Shown here piece by piece: positions 36,173-43,915 of a stretch of 64,000 nucleotides of DNA (positions are counted from its first letter, which is position 1; each line of letters begins with the position of its first letter). The notes under the pieces are model-generated. The model made no database searches and was not told the origin of the DNA. It saw only the letters and a program-made list of their open reading frames with translations. The translations under genes and the position numbers were made by a program. The stretch comes from Prevotella sp. BV3P1 (GTDB lineage Bacteria > Bacteroidota > Bacteroidia > Bacteroidales > Bacteroidaceae), in NCBI RefSeq assembly GCF_000479005.1, contig NZ_AWXC01000037.1, positions 1 to 64,000 of the forward strand, read 5' to 3'.

Positions 36173-37135
36173 ATGAAGTACTTCTTTTCTGAACTATTCT
36201 CCATCGAGAAGAAACCCAAGCGCGGACTCCTACCTATCGAGTGGGCCATGTTTGCTTACATGGGGTTCACCTTTCTCATGATATTCTTCACCTACACCAA
36301 ACTGGTCAATCCACATTCGATGATCATTGGGCGCATACAAGTGGCCGCCATGACATTGGCTTTGTGGGGAGTATACCGTCTGCTGCCTTGCCGACTGACG
36401 CTCTCAGCCCGCATCTTCGCACAGATGGGACTGCTTGCATGGTGGTATCCAGACACCTACGAACTGAACCGGGTGCTGCCCAATCTTGACCATATCTTTG
36501 CCAGTTGCGAGCAAGCCATCTTTGGTATGCAGCCGGCATTGGTCTTCTCCAAGGCGTTTTCGTCGCCCATCTTCAGCGAGCTGATCGACCTCGGCTACGC
36601 CTCTTTCTACCCAATGATAGCCCTTACCGCTCTTTTTTACTTTGTGTGCCGGCAGAAAGAATTTCAGCGTTGCACCTGGGTCCTCGTCGCATCATTTTTC
36701 GCTTACTATGCCATCTACGATTTGCTGCCCGTCGTTGGGCCTACGTTCTACTTCAAGGCTATCGGACTGGAGAATGCGGCGAAGGGAATATTCCCAAGCG
36801 TGAACGACTATTTCAACTATCATCAAGGATGCCTGGTCAGTCCCGGTTATCAAGAAGGGCTGTTCTATCACCTGGTGGAGGATGCCAAAGCGGCAGGCGA
36901 ACGACCCACGGCAGCCTTTCCCAGTTCACATGTAGGCATCGCCACGGTATGCATGTTGTTGATTGGACACACGCGCAACCGCAAGCTACTCTGGCTGTTG
37001 ATGCCCTTCTATGTGTTTCTTTGTCTGGCCACGGTGTACATCCAAGCCCACTATGTGATAGACGCCATCGCCGGATTCGTATCGGGCGTTGCCTTTTACT
37101 TTCTTTTCATGTTCTTGGGAAAGAAAGTAAAATGA
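36173..37135 (+). CDS. PAP2-superfamily membrane protein
   Basis: The 320-residue protein is an integral membrane phosphatase or transferase with about six hydrophobic helices. The PAP2 core is present: PSSH at 250-253 and HYVID with His293 and Asp297, the usual catalytic histidines and their partner. The spacing before PSSH is long and includes a loop with DLLPVVGPTFY. This arrangement resembles inositol-phosphorylceramide synthase-like PAP2 proteins of Bacteroidetes more than simple undecaprenyl-diphosphate phosphatases, but the call is tentative. It is paired with the SDR gene and followed by a perfect 16-bp stem. Confidence 0.82.
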   Translation: MKYFFSELFSIEKKPKRGLLPIEWAMFAYMGFTFLMIFFTYTKLVNPHSMIIGRIQVAAMTLALWGVYRLLPCRLTLSARIFAQMGLLAWWYPDTYELNRVLPNLDHIFASCEQAIFGMQPALVFSKAFSSPIFSELIDLGYASFYPMIALTALFYFVCRQKEFQRCTWVLVASFFAYYAIYDLLPVVGPTFYFKAIGLENAAKGIFPSVNDYFNYHQGCLVSPGYQEGLFYHLVEDAKAAGERPTAAFPSSHVGIATVCMLLIGHTRNRKLLWLLMPFYVFLCLATVYIQAHYVIDAIAGFVSGVAFYFLFMFLGKKVK

Positions 37136-37168
37136 CGAATAGAAATCTGCAGAATAAGCATAAAATGC

Positions 37169-37210
37169 GAAGAGGCAAGGTGCGGACAATCTCGCGCACC
37201 TTGCCTCTTC
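37169..37210. terminator. Perfect 16-bp inverted repeat, probable bidirectional terminator
   Basis: GAAGAGGCAAGGTGCG (37169-37184) is exactly inverted at 37195-37210 with a ten-base loop. It lies between the PAP2 gene and the small ORF on the opposite strand. No T run follows on the plus strand, which is unusual for an intrinsic terminator. Confidence 0.6.
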
Positions 37211-37235
37211 ACATATAGATTACGGGCGTATTGAC

Positions 37236-37337
37236 TTAATAGGTGATGATTCCCAGCCAGCGCAATACGTCATTCAAGTTGGCTACGATCATTAAAAGCA
37301 GTAAGATACCAATGCCGATATATTCGGCACGTATCAT
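37236..37337 (-). CDS. Small single-span membrane protein (33 aa)
   Basis: The frame from ATG 37337 to TAA 37236 encodes a 33-residue peptide: a short polar start (MIRAEY), a hydrophobic span (IGIGILLLLMIVA) and an amphipathic tail (NLNDVLRWLGIITY). Three features support expression. A ribosome-binding site AGGAG lies 7 bases before the ATG, a TATCTTTG -7 box lies at 37391-37384 on this strand, and the stop is followed by a 16-bp hairpin. I do not recognise the family. Peptides of this shape often act as small subunits or regulators of membrane complexes, but no partner is visible nearby. Minus-strand transcription would start inside an 11-bp inverted repeat. Confidence 0.6.
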   Translation of the reverse strand: MIRAEYIGIGILLLLMIVANLNDVLRWLGIITY

Positions 37338-37344
37338 GAAAGTC

Positions 37345-37450
37345 TCCTGACTTCGTCTTTGCGTCACACAAAATTAGGTGACGCAAAGATACAAAACACA
37401 GTTTATCAATTAGTTGTAAAATACGTATTTCTTGAGTGACGAAGTCAGGA
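37345..37450 (-). promoter_or_regulatory. Promoter and nested inverted repeats upstream of the 33-aa ORF
   Basis: TATCTTTG (37391-37384, minus strand) is the -7 box. CTTTGCGTCAC (37357-37367) and GTGACGCAAAG (37378-37388) form a perfect 11-bp inverted repeat that overlaps it. A second pair, TCCTGACTTCGTC (37345-37357) and GACGAAGTCAGGA (37438-37450), encloses the promoter; its near arm includes the ribosome-binding-site region. Confidence 0.6.
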
Positions 37451-37515
37451 AAATATTCAATTCTATATTTCCTATCTATTATTTTTCGTATTGGTTTTGG
37501 GGGTGATATCCAATG

Positions 37516-37559
37516 TCATAGAGTTTGGAGTGCACTATTATTGAGTTTGATACGCAACA
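37516..37559. repeat. Two 22-bp units (array 3)
   Basis: Units at 37516 and 37538 open TCATAGAGTTTGG and TTATTGAGTTTGA, in exact 22-bp register with each other and with the core of arrays 1 and 2. Sequence before and after is too degenerate to count. Confidence 0.6.
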
Positions 37560-37576
37560 GTATTAAGCTGACGACA

Positions 37577-37614
37577 TGCAAAAAGAGGATGCATCATTTC
37601 GATGCACCCTCTTT
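37577..37614 (-). terminator. Intrinsic terminator at the end of the PUL operon
   Basis: On the minus strand, AAAGAGGGTGCATC (37614-37601) pairs with GATGCATCCTCTTT (37595-37582) around a five-base loop, with one G-U pair, followed by TTTTTGC. Confidence 0.8.
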
Positions 37615-37666
37615 ATTTATTCAGAAATCAACTAATTGTTAATTCTTACTGTGTAAAGAATATGAT

Positions 37667-38638
37667 TTACAGCTTGACACAGAATTTTCCATAATGTAAA
37701 TAGTTGTCTTTTACGACAGACATCATACCCCAAACATAACCATCTTTAACTTGAAGTATTTCAACATTAATAGGTTGCACAACAGATTCATTAGAGCCAA
37801 ATTGGAAACGGTGTTTGATGACACCATTCGTCTTTTTCCCGACAGTTAAGTCACCATCAAAATACACGTCGCACCACATATAGCTAAAATATTTCCAATA
37901 TACATGTCCTTTTCCATCTTTACATGTAGCCTTGTGTTCACCATAGGCAGGATAACTTTTTTCATTATCCCATGATACAATCAAATTTTTATGGCTAAGG
38001 AACTCCGTAATTTCATCCTCAGAATACGGTATGGTTGTCTCTTCAACCTTAACAGGGACCGTCTTGCTTGTTCCCATCATGTCGGTAATCGTAACATTTG
38101 CAGTGCCACTCGCAATACCAGCAAGAACGATTACTCCGCCATCACTTACAGAAGACACTTTGACAACATCATCATTGCTACTTTTCACGACATACCCGCC
38201 GTTACCTTCAAGGACAGAAATCTTGGCATAGCCATCAGTATGTCCTAATTTAATGCCTAAATCAATTGTTTCTTTATCCAATTTCAATTTGAAAAAGCGC
38301 ATGGTCTTTACGGTGATTCGCCGATAGTTACCTGAAGCATCGGATAAAATCAGTCCAGCTATTCCAAGCCGTTTTCCTTCTACCGTCACAGTGGTACCTG
38401 TAATTTTACCAACTGCTATATTGGGATTTTCATTAATCACCTTATAGTCTCCTCCACCTTTTAATACATTAAAAGATGCAGTCTCTCCTTCCTTTATCTC
38501 AAGAACATCCTTGTCTAACTGCAATTGAGCTTTAGACGTTTCTACAATCTGTTCTTGTTCTTCTACCTCATCTTTATCACAAGAAATGAATGATGCGGAA
38601 AAAAGAAGACAAGCTAATGCTAAATATTTTGATTTCAT
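37667..38638 (-). CDS. PUL lipoprotein with Ig-like repeats
   Basis: The last gene of the PUL encodes 323 residues. The N-terminus MKSKYLALACLLFSASFISC is a lipoprotein signal with the lipid-bearing cysteine followed by Asp and Lys. An acidic linker (DEVEEQEQ) follows. Two or three beta-rich repeats then come, with phrases such as ILSDASGNYRRITVKT and VTITDMMGTSKTVPVKV that look like bacterial Ig-like (Big_2/BACON-type) modules. No catalytic motif is seen. It is probably a surface or periplasmic glycan-binding or spacer protein. The start is set at the ATG 17 bp after the endoglycosidase gene; an earlier in-frame ATG (38662) overlaps that gene. Confidence 0.75.
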   Translation of the reverse strand: MKSKYLALACLLFSASFISCDKDEVEEQEQIVETSKAQLQLDKDVLEIKEGETASFNVLKGGGDYKVINENPNIAVGKITGTTVTVEGKRLGIAGLILSDASGNYRRITVKTMRFFKLKLDKETIDLGIKLGHTDGYAKISVLEGNGGYVVKSSNDDVVKVSSVSDGGVIVLAGIASGTANVTITDMMGTSKTVPVKVEETTIPYSEDEITEFLSHKNLIVSWDNEKSYPAYGEHKATCKDGKGHVYWKYFSYMWCDVYFDGDLTVGKKTNGVIKHRFQFGSNESVVQPINVEILQVKDGYVWGMMSVVKDNYLHYGKFCVKL

Positions 38639-38655
38639 ATCTTCTATTTTTATGA

Positions 38656-40014
38656 TTACCAATCTTTATTAAATACTCCTTGTTGAACGACATTCTCGCC
38701 AAAGAAAGCCTGTGATACCATAGACATAGCCTCCAGGGAAGTACGTGCTCCTGGTTGTAACGCATAAAACATGGTACCACCATATCCTTGAGTTTTTATA
38801 TTACGATACGCATTTGAGCCAAGATAATACATGCTGGTACAATTGATAGAAGCCATGATCATTCCTTTTTTGCTCAAACCTGGGTAGTTTTTACTCAAAT
38901 CGTAATTGCGACCATAATCATGAATGGCAAAATCAATAAACTCACCTGGCTGTTTTCCCTCAACACTATGTAGAGATTGAGTGCCACTATATACATATAC
39001 TTCTACCAACTTATCAGGCATTGCCTTCTTTGTTTCGTAAGCCAGTCGCGATGCGTTATTCTTGTCATTCTCAAAGCCAGGATAATTTCCAGGCTTAGAC
39101 CACTCATCGTCAAAGAAAACACCGTCAAGTTGATAAGCCTCTACTTTATTTTTAAGTTCTTGGGCAAAGTGCTTACAACCTTCATCAGACAGATTGGTCA
39201 CACCGGCACGGTCGTGATTTCCTAAAATACCAAGTATCACTTTCATGCCTTTCTGCTGCAATGGTGCAAGATATTTTTCACGGAAGTTGAGAACTGCCGA
39301 AATATTTTCATTGTTGAAATTGTAAACCTCATGTGTCTCAGGGTTATAATTGATATTTCCCGAGAAGAGGATTACCTGATCAAAGAAATATTTTCCACTT
39401 TTCTCCAATGTGAAACAGATATTGTATAACGGATTCGCATCATTGATTTCCATACAAGATATTACCTGCAAGCCACCCTCTTTATGACAATTAGGCATCT
39501 TTGTAATATCGCGTACAAGGAGAACAAATTCACCTTTTTCTTCAGAAGCCTTTACGTCTCCTGTTAGCTTCAAAGGAATGGCATACACGCCATTCTTTTG
39601 CAATGCCTCATCAGACTTATAGGCAATTTTAACTGGTGCAGACTTTCTCTCAGCTTTCTTTACATTCACGTTTCCGTCAAACTGTATTAAGTTTTTAGGT
39701 AAAGCCTGAATGGTGGTATTGTGCTTTGTATTATAACGCTCAAGCACCGCAGCATCATAACTCAGCATGAATGTGAGATCTTTCTCTGCAGGTTTAGCCA
39801 AGTTTACATAAAAATCCGTTGAACCTTGTTCGTTGAACATCAAACTGTCAGCCTGGCTCAATCCGTATTTGTCAGTAATGAAAGCTACACTTTCATTGCT
39901 TGTTTCATACATCGCCTCGTCTACATGTGCGACATCAATGCTATCGGAGCAAGCGACCGTGAGAACAACCGCCATGGCTGCCACTCCCCATTGTTTAAGA
40001 TATTTAGTAACCAT
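38656..40014 (-). CDS. DUF1735/GH18 endo-beta-N-acetylglucosaminidase-like lipoprotein
   Basis: The 452-residue lipoprotein (lipobox VACS, Cys22) has an N-terminal DUF1735 domain (about 30-170) and a GH18 barrel. The active-site segment is DGVFFDDE at 297-304: Asp302 and Glu304 align with the catalytic pair of EndoH-type enzymes, while the first inner aspartate of the DGxDxDxE pattern is Phe300. Such enzymes cut the chitobiose core of N-glycans. This matches the remembered domain order of BT3987, the endoglycosidase of a high-mannose N-glycan PUL. It should act at the cell surface, releasing glycans for the SusC/SusD pair upstream. Specificity for high-mannose glycans is inferred from synteny. 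Confidence 0.85.
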   Translation of the reverse strand: MVTKYLKQWGVAAMAVVLTVACSDSIDVAHVDEAMYETSNESVAFITDKYGLSQADSLMFNEQGSTDFYVNLAKPAEKDLTFMLSYDAAVLERYNTKHNTTIQALPKNLIQFDGNVNVKKAERKSAPVKIAYKSDEALQKNGVYAIPLKLTGDVKASEEKGEFVLLVRDITKMPNCHKEGGLQVISCMEINDANPLYNICFTLEKSGKYFFDQVILFSGNINYNPETHEVYNFNNENISAVLNFREKYLAPLQQKGMKVILGILGNHDRAGVTNLSDEGCKHFAQELKNKVEAYQLDGVFFDDEWSKPGNYPGFENDKNNASRLAYETKKAMPDKLVEVYVYSGTQSLHSVEGKQPGEFIDFAIHDYGRNYDLSKNYPGLSKKGMIMASINCTSMYYLGSNAYRNIKTQGYGGTMFYALQPGARTSLEAMSMVSQAFFGENVVQQGVFNKDW

Positions 40015-40091
40015 TATAGATTAAATTTTATAGTTTATTGAGTGCGGAAGGCATTTGGCACACCTTCACGCCTCAATGAAGATTAAAAATG

Positions 40092-41237
40092 TTATTTCTT
40101 TTCAGGTAGTGATACCGCTTTCCACTTTAGTTTATCATTCGCTTTCAAGGTATTACCATTACCCGTGTAGTCTTTAACTTCAAGCGAAGAATTATCATCA
40201 AACTTCCAATAAGCAACCAGCCCTGGGGTCTTGGGGTCAACGGTATAGATATTGCCGGCTATCTGTTCGGGGGTACGGACAACATCCCATACACGCGCCT
40301 CTGAAATACAGCCCGACAGCCAACGGTTGTCATCATACGATTTTCCAATAAGGAAATTGCGATCAGAACCATTACCGACAAGATGAGGAATACATTGCAT
40401 CTTGGTTTCTGCCATCATACGTCCGTTGACATACACTTTCATCTCTTGTGTTGCCTGGCTATATGTCATTGCCACATGCTGCCATTTATTAGTTTCTAAC
40501 TGCAATTTCGCACTGGTGAAGTTTCCATTGTGGGTTGCAATTTGAATTTGGTTGTCGGGAACACCCGCATCACCAATACGCATCAAGAACGTGCCCTCAA
40601 TACCCATGACGGTAGAAATAAGTTTACCAAATTCACGAGGATAGATAAGCGCTTCTAAGGTAACTTCTTTCATTCGGCTCACTCTGTCGGGCGTAGCCCA
40701 CGGAGAAATCTCAAGATAGTTTTTCTCTATATCTGCCACGGTATTGATAAGAGCACCCGCGCGAAATACGAAGTAATATCTTTTAGCCGTGTTCAGCAGT
40801 TCGACGGTATGACTTTCTATCTCAACTGGCAAGACATAAATTTTACTTCTGTCCAATCCACCCAAGTTTAGAAAGGAGAATTGGGCTTCTGTACTTTTTA
40901 TTGCACCTTCGGCTATATTCATTTTGTCTACATCCACACGATAACAAGTATCGGGCAAAAGTTCGGCATTGGTGTAATAGGCTTGATTGTAGGTGCTTAC
41001 AAGAGCGGTATTTACATGAGCCGTCATTGAAACTGCCGTTTGGGCAGGACGTGCCAATGCTACATGAAACGTCTTGGTCTGCGATGCGACATTACCTTTT
41101 ACAATGGTTTCGGCCACCATAGATGTTTCATCTATGAAACCTTTGTTGGCAAAATTCTCCTCATCATTATTCTGACAAGCTGCCAACAGAAAAGCTATCG
41201 CAGCAAAAGGCATATATTTTAGAAATATCTTTTTCAT
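40092..41237 (-). CDS. DUF1735/LamG surface glycan-binding lipoprotein
   Basis: The 381-residue lipoprotein (MKKIFLKYMPFAAIAFLLAAC, lipid cysteine 21) has a DUF1735 domain (about 35-140) and a LamG/concanavalin A-like domain (about 170-375) with WQHVAMTYSQATQEMKVYVNG and GLVAYWKFDD, typical of LamG_3. There are no catalytic residues to point to. It lies between the pseudo-GH18 gene (6 bp) and the endoglycosidase gene, in the same place as BT3986 in the B. thetaiotaomicron N-glycan locus, and probably holds glycans at the surface. Confidence 0.83.
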   Translation of the reverse strand: MKKIFLKYMPFAAIAFLLAACQNNDEENFANKGFIDETSMVAETIVKGNVASQTKTFHVALARPAQTAVSMTAHVNTALVSTYNQAYYTNAELLPDTCYRVDVDKMNIAEGAIKSTEAQFSFLNLGGLDRSKIYVLPVEIESHTVELLNTAKRYYFVFRAGALINTVADIEKNYLEISPWATPDRVSRMKEVTLEALIYPREFGKLISTVMGIEGTFLMRIGDAGVPDNQIQIATHNGNFTSAKLQLETNKWQHVAMTYSQATQEMKVYVNGRMMAETKMQCIPHLVGNGSDRNFLIGKSYDDNRWLSGCISEARVWDVVRTPEQIAGNIYTVDPKTPGLVAYWKFDDNSSLEVKDYTGNGNTLKANDKLKWKAVSLPEKK

Positions 41238-41243
41238 GATGTT

Positions 41244-42278
41244 TTATTTTTTTACTGAAGGATTAATAATAGATATAGCCTGACGAACAACTGGATAAGT
41301 GAATGCCGCATGGTAATAATCATTATTGATGTTACCCAATGCCAAGCCAGCCAACTGGTAACCTTCGCTTGCCATAGCAACAACTCGCGCCGCACCTATG
41401 GCTGCGAAAGTCTTCCCCCAATAACCAGTCTTTACATCTGCCTTATCCAACGAGTAGAGGTCTACCATTGGAACGAACTTGTTGGTAGGCACATCATCTG
41501 CCATGGCTTTGTTAATCAGATAACGTAAAGCGCCCGCGTTGGTAGTACTCTGTGCCGGTATGATGATGTAACTTGCCAGTTTCAACACCGATTTGTCTTT
41601 AATAAACGTAGGCATACCCGACAACACCAACATCTTATCAGAATGGCGTTCTTTCCAATCTTTAGCTATACCGAGAACATCATTCTCTAAAGCGAGATAA
41701 AAGTCTTGCTCCATAGGTGTCATATACAGGGGCAGTTGTGCAGAGAAATTCATCACGACACCGTCATAACCATATCGGTCAGCTAAGGACAGACGATACT
41801 GAATACTGTCAACGAGGAAAGTATTTAATTGTAGTTTAAATTCCTTTCCTTTGTTCGCAGGGTCTTCTGAAAACGCTTGTTTCAGCGCATCATAACGCTC
41901 AACAAATTGCTTGAAATTGATTTCATAGAGAGTGCGTGTGCCTTTTTCTTGGCGAAGAGAACGCATGCTCTTGTGTTCGTTGGCCGTAAGACTGTCTGGA
42001 TGAGTAAGTACGATATAATCCAAACTATCGGGTACGGCACTTATCAATTGGCCTTGTGATGCAGGTTGTTTGTCTGCATTATCAAACCAACCAAACACAA
42101 CCTGATGAGGTTGTTGCTTGTATTGGAGCAACTGCTGCAGATAAGCAGTGTGCATCGTAGGATTTTGTTCTTCGATAGTAGGCTCATTGATGCCAACCGA
42201 TTCAATATCGGTATCGCAGCTTGTCAATGAAACAAAAGCTGAAAGGCAAATCATCGAAGATATTTTCTTTATATTCAT
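41244..42278 (-). CDS. Catalytically degenerate GH18-like surface glycan-binding lipoprotein
   Basis: The product of about 344 residues is a lipoprotein (MNIKKISSMICLSAFVSLTSC). It has the fold pattern of a GH18 barrel, with VVFGWFDN near the start and YGYDGVVMNFS where the active-site strand should be. In that segment the DGxDxDxE pattern has become DGVVMNFS: both inner aspartates and the catalytic glutamate are replaced by Val, Asn and Ser, so it should bind but not cut. Non-catalytic GH18 proteins serve as surface glycan-binding proteins in Bacteroides PULs. In-frame ATGs at 42287 and 42302 give longer starts; the signal peptide fits 42278 best. Confidence 0.82.
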   Translation of the reverse strand: MNIKKISSMICLSAFVSLTSCDTDIESVGINEPTIEEQNPTMHTAYLQQLLQYKQQPHQVVFGWFDNADKQPASQGQLISAVPDSLDYIVLTHPDSLTANEHKSMRSLRQEKGTRTLYEINFKQFVERYDALKQAFSEDPANKGKEFKLQLNTFLVDSIQYRLSLADRYGYDGVVMNFSAQLPLYMTPMEQDFYLALENDVLGIAKDWKERHSDKMLVLSGMPTFIKDKSVLKLASYIIIPAQSTTNAGALRYLINKAMADDVPTNKFVPMVDLYSLDKADVKTGYWGKTFAAIGAARVVAMASEGYQLAGLALGNINNDYYHAAFTYPVVRQAISIINPSVKK

Positions 42279-42336
42279 AAAATTCATAATACAAAATATC
42301 ATTAATAAAACATATTAAGTTGTAGTGTACTTAGGC

Positions 42337-43905
42337 TTAGTTTTTCTTTGCCCACCATACATCTGTAGCCATATTGTCTTTACCTCCCAAAAGTTTTACG
42401 CCATCCTTATAGTTCTCAAGGTTGTTAGTACGTTCCTCTTGTGGGTAGTAAATACGACGCGCTCCTCGTTTACTGTCTACAATACCGCCACTGTTGTTTA
42501 CCACTACTGGCATCAGACGAGGATAGCCTGTACGGCGATATTCTGCCCATGCCTCTTGTCCGAGAGGAAAGTTGGCAATCCATTTTTGGGTAATGATGCG
42601 TTCAAGGTTTTCTTCCATTTTCGCATTATCATCCCATGCGATAGTAACAGAAGACATAGGCGCACTTATAGAATTTTGTTCCAGGGGATCAATGTAGGCC
42701 GCTGGCGTGCGTGTTGCATCATTCAGATAGCTGTCTGCTCCTGTAACACCCCACTGCTGAAAACTTAATCTAACGCCCTCATTATAAAGATCCTTTGCTT
42801 TACCGTTCATATTCCAACCACGCAAAGCGCCTTCAGCTCGTAAGAATGCCACCTCCGCAGCATTCATCAACATGATTTTAGAGTCAATTTTCACATTGTA
42901 ATTTGAATAAGCATGAGCCTCCTTACCATCTGGAATAGCAATACCTGTGCGTAAACCATTATACTCATTTTCAAGGTTTTCAAATGTTGTCTTGGTGAAC
43001 ATGGCTGCTCGTCTTGGATCGTTATATCCATTCATATAAGATGTAATGTCGGCACTAACGCGCGAATCACCTCCATTGTACATATACATCACAACATAAA
43101 GAGGATTTTTTGTAGTTGTAAATTCTGCATTATCGCCAACAGAAGTCATCACACCCACTTCGTGAGCCACAGCCTCTTCCGCATACTTTTTCGCTAATGT
43201 TGGGTTTACATTGGCCATACGCATAGCTAATCTCAACTTTAACGAGTTTGCATACTTAATCCATTTTTCAACTTTTCCTCCGTATATATTGTCTGCATTT
43301 GCACTAAAATCACTTGTACGATGTGCTGTAAGTTTGGTTATAGCCTCTTCAAGTTCAGAAAGCATGGACTTATACACATCTTCTTGTGTATCGTAAGGTG
43401 CTTTTATATCTCCATCTTTACCTACTTTAGAATAAGGTATTGGCCCATAAGCATCCGCAATACGATGTAAACTTGCCACCTTCACAATTTCTGCAACAGA
43501 TGGAATTATGTCGTCTGTCGCAAGTCGTTTTACCTCATTGTAGTTAATGAAGACCTTTGGAATGATATCATTAAATGGCACGCGTGCCCAATCATTGGCA
43601 GGACTATATTGCGCAAAGTTTTTACCAGCGAATCCTGAATTAGAATCAGCAAAGTATCCTCCATAGCTACCACCCAAAAGACATTCTGTGAATTGGCAAG
43701 TGTTTTCTTGATTTGGAACAATCCATGCTTCCAAACTATTCATAGCACCCGCGATGTCGTATGCGTCACGTTGCATCTCTTCTTTTGTCGCGCCATACGG
43801 ATTACGGTTGAAGTCATCATACCCATCAGTACAACCTATGGCTGTCGTAAGAAGCATGCCCGCAGCCAAAGCAGGCATCATTGATTTTATATTATATGTC
43901 ATCAT
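42337..43905 (-). CDS. SusD-like (SusD/RagB) glycan-binding lipoprotein
   Basis: The product of about 522 residues is a surface lipoprotein (MMTYNIKSMMPALAAGMLLTTAIGC) and partner of the adjacent SusC. The TPR-like helical body includes RIADAYGPIPYSKVG, KWIKYANSLKLRLAMRMAN and FLRAEGALRGW, the usual SusD-like landmarks, here of the SusD-like_2 subgroup (opening DGYDDFNRNPYG). It forms the lid over the SusC barrel and captures oligosaccharide. The start at 43905 is 10 bp after susC; the open frame runs on to 43935, which would overlap susC. Confidence 0.9.
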   Translation of the reverse strand: MMTYNIKSMMPALAAGMLLTTAIGCTDGYDDFNRNPYGATKEEMQRDAYDIAGAMNSLEAWIVPNQENTCQFTECLLGGSYGGYFADSNSGFAGKNFAQYSPANDWARVPFNDIIPKVFINYNEVKRLATDDIIPSVAEIVKVASLHRIADAYGPIPYSKVGKDGDIKAPYDTQEDVYKSMLSELEEAITKLTAHRTSDFSANADNIYGGKVEKWIKYANSLKLRLAMRMANVNPTLAKKYAEEAVAHEVGVMTSVGDNAEFTTTKNPLYVVMYMYNGGDSRVSADITSYMNGYNDPRRAAMFTKTTFENLENEYNGLRTGIAIPDGKEAHAYSNYNVKIDSKIMLMNAAEVAFLRAEGALRGWNMNGKAKDLYNEGVRLSFQQWGVTGADSYLNDATRTPAAYIDPLEQNSISAPMSSVTIAWDDNAKMEENLERIITQKWIANFPLGQEAWAEYRRTGYPRLMPVVVNNSGGIVDSKRGARRIYYPQEERTNNLENYKDGVKLLGGKDNMATDVWWAKKN

Positions 43906-43915
43906 TTTAGTCTGA

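Noticed and set aside
41244-42278. Active GH18 enzyme
   Set aside because: The catalytic acids are replaced in DGVVMNFS, so an active-enzyme call would be wrong.
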